Below the pieces are notes generated by a model. It made no database searches and had not been told where the DNA came from. It was given only the letters and a program-made list of their open reading frames with translations. A stretch of 64,000 nt of DNA, from contig NC_090166.1 in NCBI RefSeq assembly GCF_017916325.1, positions 475,001 to 539,000 on the forward strand, given 5' to 3'. Positions within the stretch are counted from its first letter, which is position 1. Each line of letters opens with the position of its first letter. Source of the DNA: Leishmania martiniquensis (taxonomy: Eukaryota > Euglenozoa > Kinetoplastea > Trypanosomatida > Trypanosomatidae). Of the stretch, positions 42,601 to 50,418 are shown piece by piece. The translations under genes and the position numbers were made by a program.

Positions 42601-44390
42601 CGCCGCATAGACACGAAGAACTGCGAATACACGCCGATGAGGTACGTGACGAGGTCAAACGGGGCATCCAGGAGGCCAAGCAGGGACAGCGCGGGGTAAA
42701 TGACTGCAGGGGGCATGTCGTGCCCTGTGCGGCAGTAGGCCACCATGACCGCTGCAGTGGTGCAGCATGGCACACACTGGGTAAGTAGTGAGTTGGAGAT
42801 GGAAATTAATTGGAATGTACGCACCGCACGGAGCTCGGCTTCTCTGCGCCTCCGGATCTCCTCCTCGAAGCTGACCTCAAGGCTCATGAACTTGACGGAC
42901 CGGATGCCGGAGAGGAACTCGTTTACAAAGCGGAGTCGCGCATCGGAGCGCTTCGCCATTTCGACGGTAGCGGCGTAGGTCATCTTTGTCAGAGCAACCT
43001 GTATCGGCAGAGCGACCATCAGCGCCACAATGATGATGCCCGCTGACGAGCCCATGCTCCGGTAGAGCAGCCACACAGTCGCGCACACTTGCAGCGGGAC
43101 CGTCAATGTCATCCACAAGACGTAAATCATGCTCTCCACGCTTGCAACGTCTGTCGCGATGAAGTTGACAATGCGGCCGGCGTTCAGCTCCGGGCGCCGC
43201 AGCTCTCGCGACGCGATACGCAGGCACTTTGCAGCAACGCACGAAGACAGAGCGGAGCGGGCAGCGTAGGCGCTGCGGCAAACGAGTTGAACGTACTTCT
43301 GAAGGGCAATACTGCGAACGAGTGAAATGGCGAAGAGGAGAAAGACGCTCATCATGGGTCGCCACGGAGTACCCCGCCTACCCGAGCGCCTCATGGCACG
43401 GGACGAATCCAGCGAAGCGGTCACGCTGCCGCTTCCGCTGCTGGCATTCTCCGCAGATGATGCCTCTGCACTCCCCTCGAGCAGGTGGATGTACCACGTA
43501 AGTGCCATGGGCGTGAGCAGTGCGAAGACCTCTACGGCTACGCGCACCGGCGCCAAAAGAAGTAGCTGCCAGCGGAGTACGCGGACAACGGCAAGTGTCA
43601 CTGACATGCACGTCGGTGGAGCGGGAACGTCTGCGTCCCCCTGCTCGGACTGCCTCTGGCTATTTGTGTCCGAGTCTTCGGCACGGCTCTCCTGGTCAGC
43701 CGCGGCCTCCACAGCTTCTCCGCGCGACGGCCCTCGCCTGAAAGTCACGTCCTCCACCCGCTCGCACGTCAGCACCGTGTCCTCCTCCGCAGCGTCGAAC
43801 AGGTGCTCGCCATCCACCTCACCGCGGTGATACGCCCCGGGCCCGCGCTCCGGCACGCAGGCGCTGCCTCCGCGGCACAGTAGCCGGTCAATGCAGCTGC
43901 GCATGCAGCCGCCGCGCCGCCGCGACGGAGCCACGCGCCACTCCACGCCCGCGTACAGCTGCCCAGGCGTGCCGTACTGCTGCACCGCACCCACCCAGCG
44001 CAGCACACCATCGCTGGCCTCATCCCAGCGCACGCCAACGCGCGTGCCCACGTAGGCGTCCCACGCGTGGCGGCGCACCCGCTGGCGCTGCAGCTCCGCT
44101 GACAGTGCGACACCGGCGTTGTAGGCACGGAATCGCCTCGTTGGCCTCGGCAGCTTGCTTTCTGTCAGCTGCTCCCGCGACGCCTCGCGAATGTATTGCC
44201 CAATCCACGTGTAGAAGAGCGTGCCGAATAGCCACCCGGAGCGGTCCTCCGGCTGCTCCTCGTAAGGCGGCTCCGCCCCGTAAAGCGGGTGCGTTTTTTC
44301 TTCTGTTGGGACTACAGGAGGACGGCATGAGCTGCTACGTGTGTCGCTATTGTTGACAGCGGCAGACGCAGAGGCCCGTTCGGGTTCCAT
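39681..44390 (-). CDS. ABCC (MRP/PGP-type) ABC transporter, full length, second copy
   Basis: 1569 residues, ATG at 44390-44388 (MEPERASASAAVNNS), stop TGA at 39683-39681. Order: unique N-terminus of about 37 residues, CAP-Gly-like module (about 114-215), TMD1 (about 257-585), NBD1 with GPTGSGKST (683-691), LSGGQ (773-777) and Asp797 followed by Asp798. TMD2 is next, then NBD2 with GRTGSGKST (1345-1353), YSVGQ (1448-1452) and Asp1473-Glu1474. The linker before NBD1 is about 100 residues shorter than in the first copy. The membrane domains differ almost throughout from the first copy, whereas the N-terminal module and both ATPase domains match it exactly, so the two may handle different substrates with the same engine. 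It may correspond to Leishmania ABCC5 (recollection only). Confidence 0.95.
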   Translation of the reverse strand: MEPERASASAAVNNSDTRSSSCRPPVVPTEEKTHPLYGAEPPYEEQPEDRSGWLFGTLFYTWIGQYIREASREQLTESKLPRPTRRFRAYNAGVALSAELQRQRVRRHAWDAYVGTRVGVRWDEASDGVLRWVGAVQQYGTPGQLYAGVEWRVAPSRRRGGCMRSCIDRLLCRGGSACVPERGPGAYHRGEVDGEHLFDAAEEDTVLTCERVEDVTFRRGPSRGEAVEAAADQESRAEDSDTNSQRQSEQGDADVPAPPTCMSVTLAVVRVLRWQLLLLAPVRVAVEVFALLTPMALTWYIHLLEGSAEASSAENASSGSGSVTASLDSSRAMRRSGRRGTPWRPMMSVFLLFAISLVRSIALQKYVQLVCRSAYAARSALSSCVAAKCLRIASRELRRPELNAGRIVNFIATDVASVESMIYVLWMTLTVPLQVCATVWLLYRSMGSSAGIIIVALMVALPIQVALTKMTYAATVEMAKRSDARLRFVNEFLSGIRSVKFMSLEVSFEEEIRRRREAELRAVRTFQLISISNSLLTQCVPCCTTAAVMVAYCRTGHDMPPAVIYPALSLLGLLDAPFDLVTYLIGVYSQFFVSMRRLTSFLAADDAQAREIFEEALVSREDDEAAAVLCNATVSSFKAVPLPPPHRSKRGFDAATHYELRAKTLLTDVDVRVPRGRLTVVLGPTGSGKSTLLDALIGALTVGRGRVACSRSVAYVPQQPWIMNATLRDNVVFFGTPDAAAFERAVRSSQLAADLAMLADGAETEIGEKGINLSGGQKARVSLARAVYADRDVYVLDDPLSALDAHVGERVMRECVCGALAGKTRVLATHQVHAAAYADLVVLLEQGRVAFQGSYAAYREFARVHYERNMSGLGKASMYAARTVNELASAVDLSKLDDMLDEKASMPRRLSEPTLEPGSALLHAAPQRRHSMVVDALPDAVPDVTVMESGEEKAVGAVPWCVYWHYIQACGGWSTVGGILIFFLMTEGVSRSSDVWLSLWSGGALGGMPAHWRLMIYVSAVLAGIFVLPSRDLWCFTAMRRASSHLHAGLLRSLTRAQLSFFDVTPHGRLMNRMSRDMALIDWDLPASIDVLLFYLFYLLGYLAIMVASQPVVIIVLVPCVLIYSRIFVFFCAVNREMQRLLNISNSPVFSILNEVLTGRWTICTYGRERAMMHQVLQRLDGVFACAYLQCMCSRWLSVRVELLGNVAVSGLALLGVLSTQFPWMHLNLGLLALTISDATSITAVLSRFISIGASAEASMNCVQRVLYYTDNAPAEDVGGSESAVEVCCSSTHPADAGGEESVSALPAGSLVFEHVDLRYRPGLPLVLRDVCFAVAPGQKVGVVGRTGSGKSTLLLAFLRLVDVCGGRILVCGRDARDYGVRQLRQLFSMIPQDPLLFDGTVRSNVDPFGCCEDAAVWRALRQVGMEERVRSEAGGLGGRVQEGGANYSVGQRQLLCLARALLKRGSAFLLMDEATANVDPALDQQIQRTVQHTFRDYTVVTIAHRLHTVAAYDAILVMDQGRVVEFGSPRELIERQGSAFGALARSLSKGAQQAFLAALAESRGELSG
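39759..40463 (-). repeat. NBD2 block identical to 32931-33635
   Basis: Partner of the NBD2 block in the first ABCC gene. The 5' part of its 3' end (39769-39874) also occurs a third time in the relic at 45959-46064. Confidence 0.9.
41897..42404 (-). repeat. NBD1 block identical to 35081-35588
   Basis: Partner of the NBD1 block in the first ABCC gene, with no indel and no substitution noticed. Confidence 0.9.
43747..44275 (-). repeat. N-terminal block identical to 37210-37738
   Basis: Partner of the CAP-Gly-like block in the first ABCC gene, with no indel and no substitution noticed. Confidence 0.9.
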
Positions 44391-45475
44391 TAGATGAGAG
44401 GGCGCACGATGTCGGACTTCTGATCACCTTTTCGTCGGATGGAGCGCCAAAAAAAAGCGTGCAACAGCGCAGAGAGCGACAAATCTTCGAGAAAGTGCCA
44501 AAGCACTCTGAAAAGGCCACACACGCACCGCAAGCGACGCTGAGGCTCTCGCGCCCGAAGCGCAGGATGAGGGGAAGGCACCGAAGAGCGAAACGGAAAC
44601 GCAACAAGGAAACACTTTGCGGCCGCGCCCCCCGCACACTCGTAGATGCCGCCCAAAATCACCACAGAGATGTGTTGCGCTGCGACTCTGCCTGTGTGCG
44701 CGACAGAGAGTGTACGCAACCCACACGACGAGAGACGTCGAACGAAGAAGCGCGGCACGTGAAGGCCTCAGGTGGGCCGGACATGTGCCACAAAGGGGAA
44801 TTGGCAGGAAAGGAGAGGAGAGGGGCAACGAAAAGAGGACACCCACTGGGGAAGCAGAAAGCGTCGGATAGGGGCGCGACGGCGCCACGCGAAATAAAAT
44901 AAGGGCAAGCGAGGATGGGCGAAGAGGGAGAGGGAGGGGGCGACAGAGAAAAATAGCGTATGTGAAAGGAGCAAGAGACAGAGGCGCACGGATTGGCGCT
45001 GAAGTTCGTGTGTGCGTTTATGTGTGCGAGGGGAGCAGGAAAGGGAGCGGACAGAGAGAGAGAAAGCGAAGAGATGGGGTGGCTGGAAGCCTTTGCTGTG
45101 GTAATGGCACGCGGTGCGACTACGAAGACAGAGAGAGAGACAGAAAGAGCGAGACAGAGAGACGCTGGAGAGATGTATGAGAGTCGCCATGGAGAAGTGT
45201 ACCGAAGACCAGCAGGGGTGAGGTGTAGGGCAACGCGCTGGAAAAGGAGTCGTTTCTGCGCTTAACTGCCATGCGCGTGACAGCAACAGGCAGCGCACAC
45301 AGAGAGAAAGGGACGCGAGTTGTTGCCGCGCCTATGCTTCGCCCATGGGACGGCCTCCCCGTCAGGGAATCGCTGATGCGAAGTTCGCGGCCGTTCGCGA
45401 GTGACGAAATGCATCTCTTTACGTCGTGGTGCCTCTGTCCACTGCCACAGGACGATACGCTGAGATTTGATCCCC
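44391..45475. other. Upstream region of the second ABCC gene
   Basis: No gene seen. It contains the ABCC 5' flank and GAGAGA-rich blocks (44930-45170) that are C/T-rich on the transcribed strand. Confidence 0.5.
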
Positions 45476-45823
45476 CACAGGCCCGTCGCCTGTCGCGAAG
45501 CAGCCCTGGGCACGCACAGCAGCAACGCCGGCTCGCTCTCCAGGGCACCGCCTCTGTCTCCGACCCTAGACACCCCCGCTGCGCGCGTTGCTCCACAGCC
45601 GCGCCCATCATGCCGGTGGCCGCGGCGTGCAGCCTCCCCACGGGTGGCGCAGGCTGCTCACACGAGTAGGCAGAGCGAGGGGCCAGAAGGAGAGGGGGGA
45701 TACGCTCGGCTCGCCTCGGCGCTGTGCCCACCATGTGGCCGGCACCAGCGCGTACGGTGTAGCAGCTGTGTCCAGCGCCACACCATTCAGGGTCTGACCT
45801 CCAACGTCGTCAGCGATACGCAG
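45476..45823 (-). repeat. Dispersed repeat, copy D (internal 348 bp)
   Basis: Matches copy C from 16096 to 16443 without a length change; I noticed two substitutions (CACGCACAGC against CACGCGCAGC and GACCTCCAAC against GACCGCCAAC). Same orientation as copy C. Both ends of the 573-bp unit are missing, and the ABCC relic begins 121 bp further on. Confidence 0.85.
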
Positions 45824-45944
45824 GTGAAGTAGCGCAGTCACCACAAAGAATGCGCGCGTGCACACATACGGGCATCGTGTGAAGGATCGAGGGACTGCTG
45901 ATAGGGAGCTGACGCCCTCACCCACTGAGGTCATCGCTTTAATG

Positions 45945-46064
45945 AAGCGCCGCAGCGAAAGGCGGAGCCCTGACGCTCTATCAGCTCGCGCGGTGATCCG
46001 AACTCGACAACGCGGCCCTGGTCCATGACCAGTATGGCGTCGTAGGCGGCGACGGTGTGCAGGC
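45945..46064 (-). pseudogene. Relic of ABCC transporter coding sequence (chimeric scrap)
   Basis: Bases 45959-46064 repeat 106 bp of the ABCC NBD2 3' coding end (32941-33046 and 39769-39874) exactly. They encode the segment from [11 protein letters not shown] to ERQGSAF. The adjoining 45945-45960 repeats 16 bp (AAGCGCCGCAGCGAAA) of the TMD1-end region of the first ABCC gene (36079-36094, residues SLRRLN). The two pieces share an AA at the joint, and reading through gives a short nonsense fusion. There is no start, Walker motif or complete domain, so it cannot be functional as a transporter. Confidence 0.85.
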
Positions 46065-47391
46065 AGTGAGCCTATACTGTCGCTACGTACTAGCCCACAT
46101 GCTGACTCAGACGAGAGCAGAGAGAGGGGAGAGGGGGAGGAAGGAGCAAAGAAAAAGGGCATTAGGGGAGAGGATCACAAGCATCGACCGGCGCGGAAGA
46201 TGGCGAGTGTGCGTGACAGGGGCGGAAGGAGAGAGTGTGCAGGGCGGAGGAGGAGCGGAGTTGGGTGGGTGGGGGGACAGGGAGACATCGAGGCAGAGGG
46301 GGGGCGAATACGAGGCGCATGCAATCAAAGGCAAACGAGTCCGACAGGTGGGAGACACAGCGACGAAAAGAGGCGCGCACTCAGCCCCCCACCCCCACCC
46401 CCAAAAAAGGGGGGAGAGAAAACGCCGGGTAGGAGAGGGCAGAGGCGTAAGCAGAATGAGAGAGGGATCCGCAATTGTTCTGGCGACAGAGTGATCTGGG
46501 AGGGGGGCGGTAACGTGCCGGAGGGAGGAGGGAGGGCCACGCCCTCCACCCACCTCGCCCACCAACGGCGCACTGAATTTGCGTGTCGCAATTTGACGGC
46601 CCCTCGCTCCTCTCGCAGCCGCGTGAACTACGCAGGCGCTCTTCACGCACCCTCGTCAGCGCCTTTCGCGCGCACACCTGTAAGGGGTGTGCCTTTAGAG
46701 TGCTCCCCGTTCTTCTGTTGTTTCACGCCTTCAGCGACGTCACGTCGCTGTCGTACCCGACACAGCTGCGTAGCAATGGTGGTGCAACCGCATACGGAGG
46801 GCGAGACCGTGGCACGACCCCGAATAAGGTGAGCGCACAGATCACCTTATTGTTTTGCGTGCTTTCGGTGGTGCACGACAAGGAGACTCATCAGGTGCAG
46901 GCGGGCTTCCGGTACCCCGGCCAGGACAGCGAGGCAGAAAAGTGAGTGAGACGACATGCCACGACCGACGACGTCGAGCCATGCGCAAAGCGACAAAGAG
47001 GGGGGAAGCGGTGCATCAAACGCCCTCCTCTTCCTCGCGACGTTTCTCACCAAGTCACCGCCATCACCCGCCGCACTGCAACGCAACGCCGCAGAACCGA
47101 ACGATAGACGGTCAAGTCAGGCGGACGGAGCACTGGAAGGGGCCATAGAAAGAGAGAGAGGGAGGAGGACGTAAAGAGGGGGGAGAGAGGAGGAGAGAGA
47201 GAGAGAAAGCATGTGCCCAGTCGAACGTGAAACAAAATCACCGGCAGAAACGAAGAGGGTGGGGGGAAGGAGGGAAGGTGAAGCCCTGCACATCATGCGC
47301 TCCACCGACCCTGTAGGAGGCTCTGGTGTGCCCCGCAGTCGGCTTGCGCCACGTGCTCGGCCTCGCCTTCCCTTGAAGAACAAAAAAAGCG
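46065..47391. other. Intergenic spacer
   Basis: About 1.3 kb without a gene, with GAGAGGGG-type and CCCCCACCCCCACCCCC blocks (46120-46300, 46385-46405) and a GAGAGAGA tract near 47150-47210. The right end is the 3'UTR of the next minus-strand gene. Confidence 0.55.
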
Positions 47392-50300
47392 CTACGAAGA
47401 GTGCCAGCCAATGTGCAGAGATGACGCGCCAGACTGCCGCTCCAGTAAGGTGGCGCGCTCTTCCACTACACTGGCGTACACCTTCAGGTTTTGGATCCCC
47501 TCCAGTACTGCGCGCTTCGTCTGATTACTCTCCAGAGCCGTCGTGCGCTTCTCCAGCACGCCGATTCGGCGATGCAGCGTATGCACCTCCTCGCAGGCGG
47601 TGCTCTCCGTACGCGTGTGCGGCTCGGCGCTTCTCTGACGGGCGACATCACACAGCACGGCGGCCGAAGTGGCTGCCGCGCTCGCTTCTGCCTCGTGTGC
47701 TTCCTCAGGGGGCCAAGAGGCCACGTCTTCAGTGAGTCGCTGCCTCGACGACAGCGCTTCGTTCCGTGTCAGCGAGTCCCATGTCCCCGACGGCGGTCGT
47801 GCACCCACGACGCCTGCTGCTGCCGACAAATCATCCCGGCTCGCCACTGGCACCGGCTCGCCTGTTCGCACATCGGATGCCGCGTGATTCCGAGACGGCG
47901 CTGCGCTTCGCGGAGGGGACACCGACGCCGATCCAGTGAGAAGGTCTGCCCGCGTATGCTGTGCGTCGGATAGTGGCGCGCCTGAGACGACTGTTGAGCG
48001 ATAAGAGATCTCGGTGGAGGCGACGATGGAGCGCCTTGTGGGGGACCTCATCGCAGGCACGACAGAGCTCTTCGGGTCGGGCGGTGAGAATTTGGCTGCA
48101 GCAGAAGAGGAGGCAGGCGCCTCCAAGGGAAGCCGGTGGGACGTCGGCCTCCGCTCAGTCGGCTTCGGCGATGGCGCGGACGAGGGTCTGACGGCGGCGT
48201 CGGCGGCGCGATTGCGTGTGGCGCCCAACGCTGCCGACGTTAGTCGTCTCTCCGACGACTCAGTCGCACGGACGTCGCGAGCCGCAGTGGGCCTTCCCTC
48301 AGTTCCCATCGGTGCGAATCGCTGCCGCTGCTGTACGGCCGTATGCTGAAGTCCGGGCGGTGTGCTCTTTTTGGCGGCAGCAGAGGCCCGCGGCGAGACC
48401 ACGGCGTTCTCTTCCTTCTCTGGGGCCGGCACACCGCTCGCTTCGCTGGTAGCCATTTCCTGGCAAGGTGGGCTGCGCACTGCAGAGGAGGCTTGAGGTA
48501 GCGTGTCTGCAAGACGCGAGGGACTGTGACTTTCCGGTTCGCGAGAGCCTTGCTTGGCGCGGTAGCGCGCCAGTGGAGAGTCCGTCAGAGACGACGCCGC
48601 CGGTTGCCCCTTCGTGCGTGCCAGGGAGGGGCGCTCTGGAGTGTCCACAATTGCCTTAGACCGCAATAGCGCGACGGCGCTCGGGCGCTGAGGCTTGACG
48701 GATGTTGCGCCAGCCACTTTGTCCCTCGCGAGAATGGGCGACAGGGGCGGTTGCGGTGGAGGTGAGGCAAGGTCAGGTTGAGCAGAGACTTGGCGCAGCC
48801 ACGACAGCGTCCCGCGGTGCCCATTCCTTGGAGTAGTAACACAGGGACTATCGACGGCGCAGTGCCGAGGCGGTGTGGCCCTGGCAGCATCTATCCCTTT
48901 TTGGTTGGTGTCTGCCGAGGGTGCAGCCCCCTTTCGAGGAGGCGATAGAGGAGGCAGTTTCGACCAACTCTTGGCTTCACTCGCTGCACCAGATTCCTCT
49001 GCCACCTCTGGTGTTGGCGCAGTGGAGACCTGAGCGAGATGGGATACGGCGGGGCTATCTCGCGGCGTGAAGCCACAACTCCTCGTCACCCCAGCGCTCG
49101 CCGTAGTCGAAGGCTCTGCGCTCTTTGCCGCCGGCGCCACACTCAGCACATCACCTCTTCGAGCACTACGCCACGCTTCCAGGGCCGTGCGTGGCTGCGA
49201 CGGTGGAGCTTGCTTGGCTGCTTCACTGGCTGCGAGGGTGCTCGAAGATTCCGCGAGCGAGTAGTTGGCAACCGTTCCGCAGACGGTGGAGACGCCTGCC
49301 GGCCCTGCGGCTTGTGAAACGGCTGCCGGTTGCCGGTTTGATGAGTTCGCTGCGTCTGCCTTCTTGTTGGTTGCAGGCCCTCCTTTATGGCGAGATCGCC
49401 CAGGACGCTGACCGTGTGGCCCTCCTGCACGCTCGACATCGGCTGCGGAGGGGATGAGGCTGCTGTGCTTTGCCGTCGCTGCATGATGGGAGCTTGGCAG
49501 CGACTGCAGTGGCGCCAGCGAGGCGCGGAGGCCGCCGCAAGCCTCCGCGAGCCTCGGCGAGATGGTAGATAGGTGCGCAAGGGCTGCCTGCAGTTGCTCA
49601 ATTTCGCATGCCGTCTCCGTCGCATGGCCCCCGCAGGCTGACGCTTGTGAAGCCGGCTCTTTCTCTTCAGACGGTATTGCCTGCAGGCGCTCACGGAACT
49701 CGGCGTCGCAGAGATCGCGGTACCTCAAAGTCTGCTCCAGCCGAATGTAGAGCCGAATAGCGTCCTCGTGGGATAGAAAGAATTGCTGCCCCACAATGTG
49801 GCGCCGTATCTGGTTCGAAATCTCCCGTTCCACATCCGTGTACAGGTTGCCCTCACGCGCGGATGTGCTGTCTCTGGTGTCACTCACCGTCGTGCCCCGC
49901 CTGGTAGGGGTAAGGAGGTGGACAGTACCGTTGTGGCTGCTACAGGTGGCCGAGGACGGCACTGATTCGCGCCATACCGGAGGCCGCATCGTCTTGGCCA
50001 GAGGGGTACCCTCGAGGGAGAACTCGAGCGTCATCGTATTGCAGCTCGCAGAAGGCCATTCCGTTTTCTCGTGCGGGCAGGCTGCAGGGAAGGACCGACA
50101 TGAAGGGTGGGATGTGCTCGCATCGCCAGCACGTTCAGAAGCTTTCATCGCCTGCAAATCACGACGCCCCGCCATGGTCGATGGCGAGTCCCGTGCAGGA
50201 GCTCTAGAAGTGGTCGAACTCTTCCATCTCAGCGCTCTTTCTTCCCGTCGCGCCCCCTCCCTCCTCTCTGCCCTCTCGGCGGATTGGCACGAGGATGCGT

Positions 50301-50418
50301 CTGCCATCGCCACGGCCCCGAGCGCGCCCTGCAGCGCTTTGGAGTGACCCGACATGTGGAAAAAGGATACCCGCCGTGTAGCGCCACTGGAGAGCCCCCG
50401 TGACGGCGACGTCGACAT
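47392..50418 (-). CDS. Disordered protein with helical N-terminal segment and C-terminal coiled coil
   Basis: 1008 residues from the ATG at 50418-50416 (MSTSPSRGLSSGATRR). The open frame continues 179 codons further upstream, but that part translates C/T-rich tracts (Pro/Leu/Ser/Phe runs) and crosses the predicted splice acceptor at 50444, so it is leader or spacer. Residues about 190-245 form a charged helical segment (VEREISNQIRRHIVGQQFF, YIRLEQTLRYRDLCDAEF). The middle is Ser/Pro/Ala-rich and disordered. The last 65 residues form a heptad-like coil (VHTLHRRIGVLEKRTTALE, VEERATLLERQSG). No known enzyme domain. A structural or adaptor role is the most that can be inferred. It sits between the two complete ABCC genes and the third. 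Confidence 0.85.
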   Translation of the reverse strand: MSTSPSRGLSSGATRRVSFFHMSGHSKALQGALGAVAMADASSCQSAERAERREGARREERALRWKSSTTSRAPARDSPSTMAGRRDLQAMKASERAGDASTSHPSCRSFPAACPHEKTEWPSASCNTMTLEFSLEGTPLAKTMRPPVWRESVPSSATCSSHNGTVHLLTPTRRGTTVSDTRDSTSAREGNLYTDVEREISNQIRRHIVGQQFFLSHEDAIRLYIRLEQTLRYRDLCDAEFRERLQAIPSEEKEPASQASACGGHATETACEIEQLQAALAHLSTISPRLAEACGGLRASLAPLQSLPSSHHAATAKHSSLIPSAADVERAGGPHGQRPGRSRHKGGPATNKKADAANSSNRQPAAVSQAAGPAGVSTVCGTVANYSLAESSSTLAASEAAKQAPPSQPRTALEAWRSARRGDVLSVAPAAKSAEPSTTASAGVTRSCGFTPRDSPAVSHLAQVSTAPTPEVAEESGAASEAKSWSKLPPLSPPRKGAAPSADTNQKGIDAARATPPRHCAVDSPCVTTPRNGHRGTLSWLRQVSAQPDLASPPPQPPLSPILARDKVAGATSVKPQRPSAVALLRSKAIVDTPERPSLARTKGQPAASSLTDSPLARYRAKQGSREPESHSPSRLADTLPQASSAVRSPPCQEMATSEASGVPAPEKEENAVVSPRASAAAKKSTPPGLQHTAVQQRQRFAPMGTEGRPTAARDVRATESSERRLTSAALGATRNRAADAAVRPSSAPSPKPTERRPTSHRLPLEAPASSSAAAKFSPPDPKSSVVPAMRSPTRRSIVASTEISYRSTVVSGAPLSDAQHTRADLLTGSASVSPPRSAAPSRNHAASDVRTGEPVPVASRDDLSAAAGVVGARPPSGTWDSLTRNEALSSRQRLTEDVASWPPEEAHEAEASAAATSAAVLCDVARQRSAEPHTRTESTACEEVHTLHRRIGVLEKRTTALESNQTKRAVLEGIQNLKVYASVVEERATLLERQSGASSLHIGWHSS

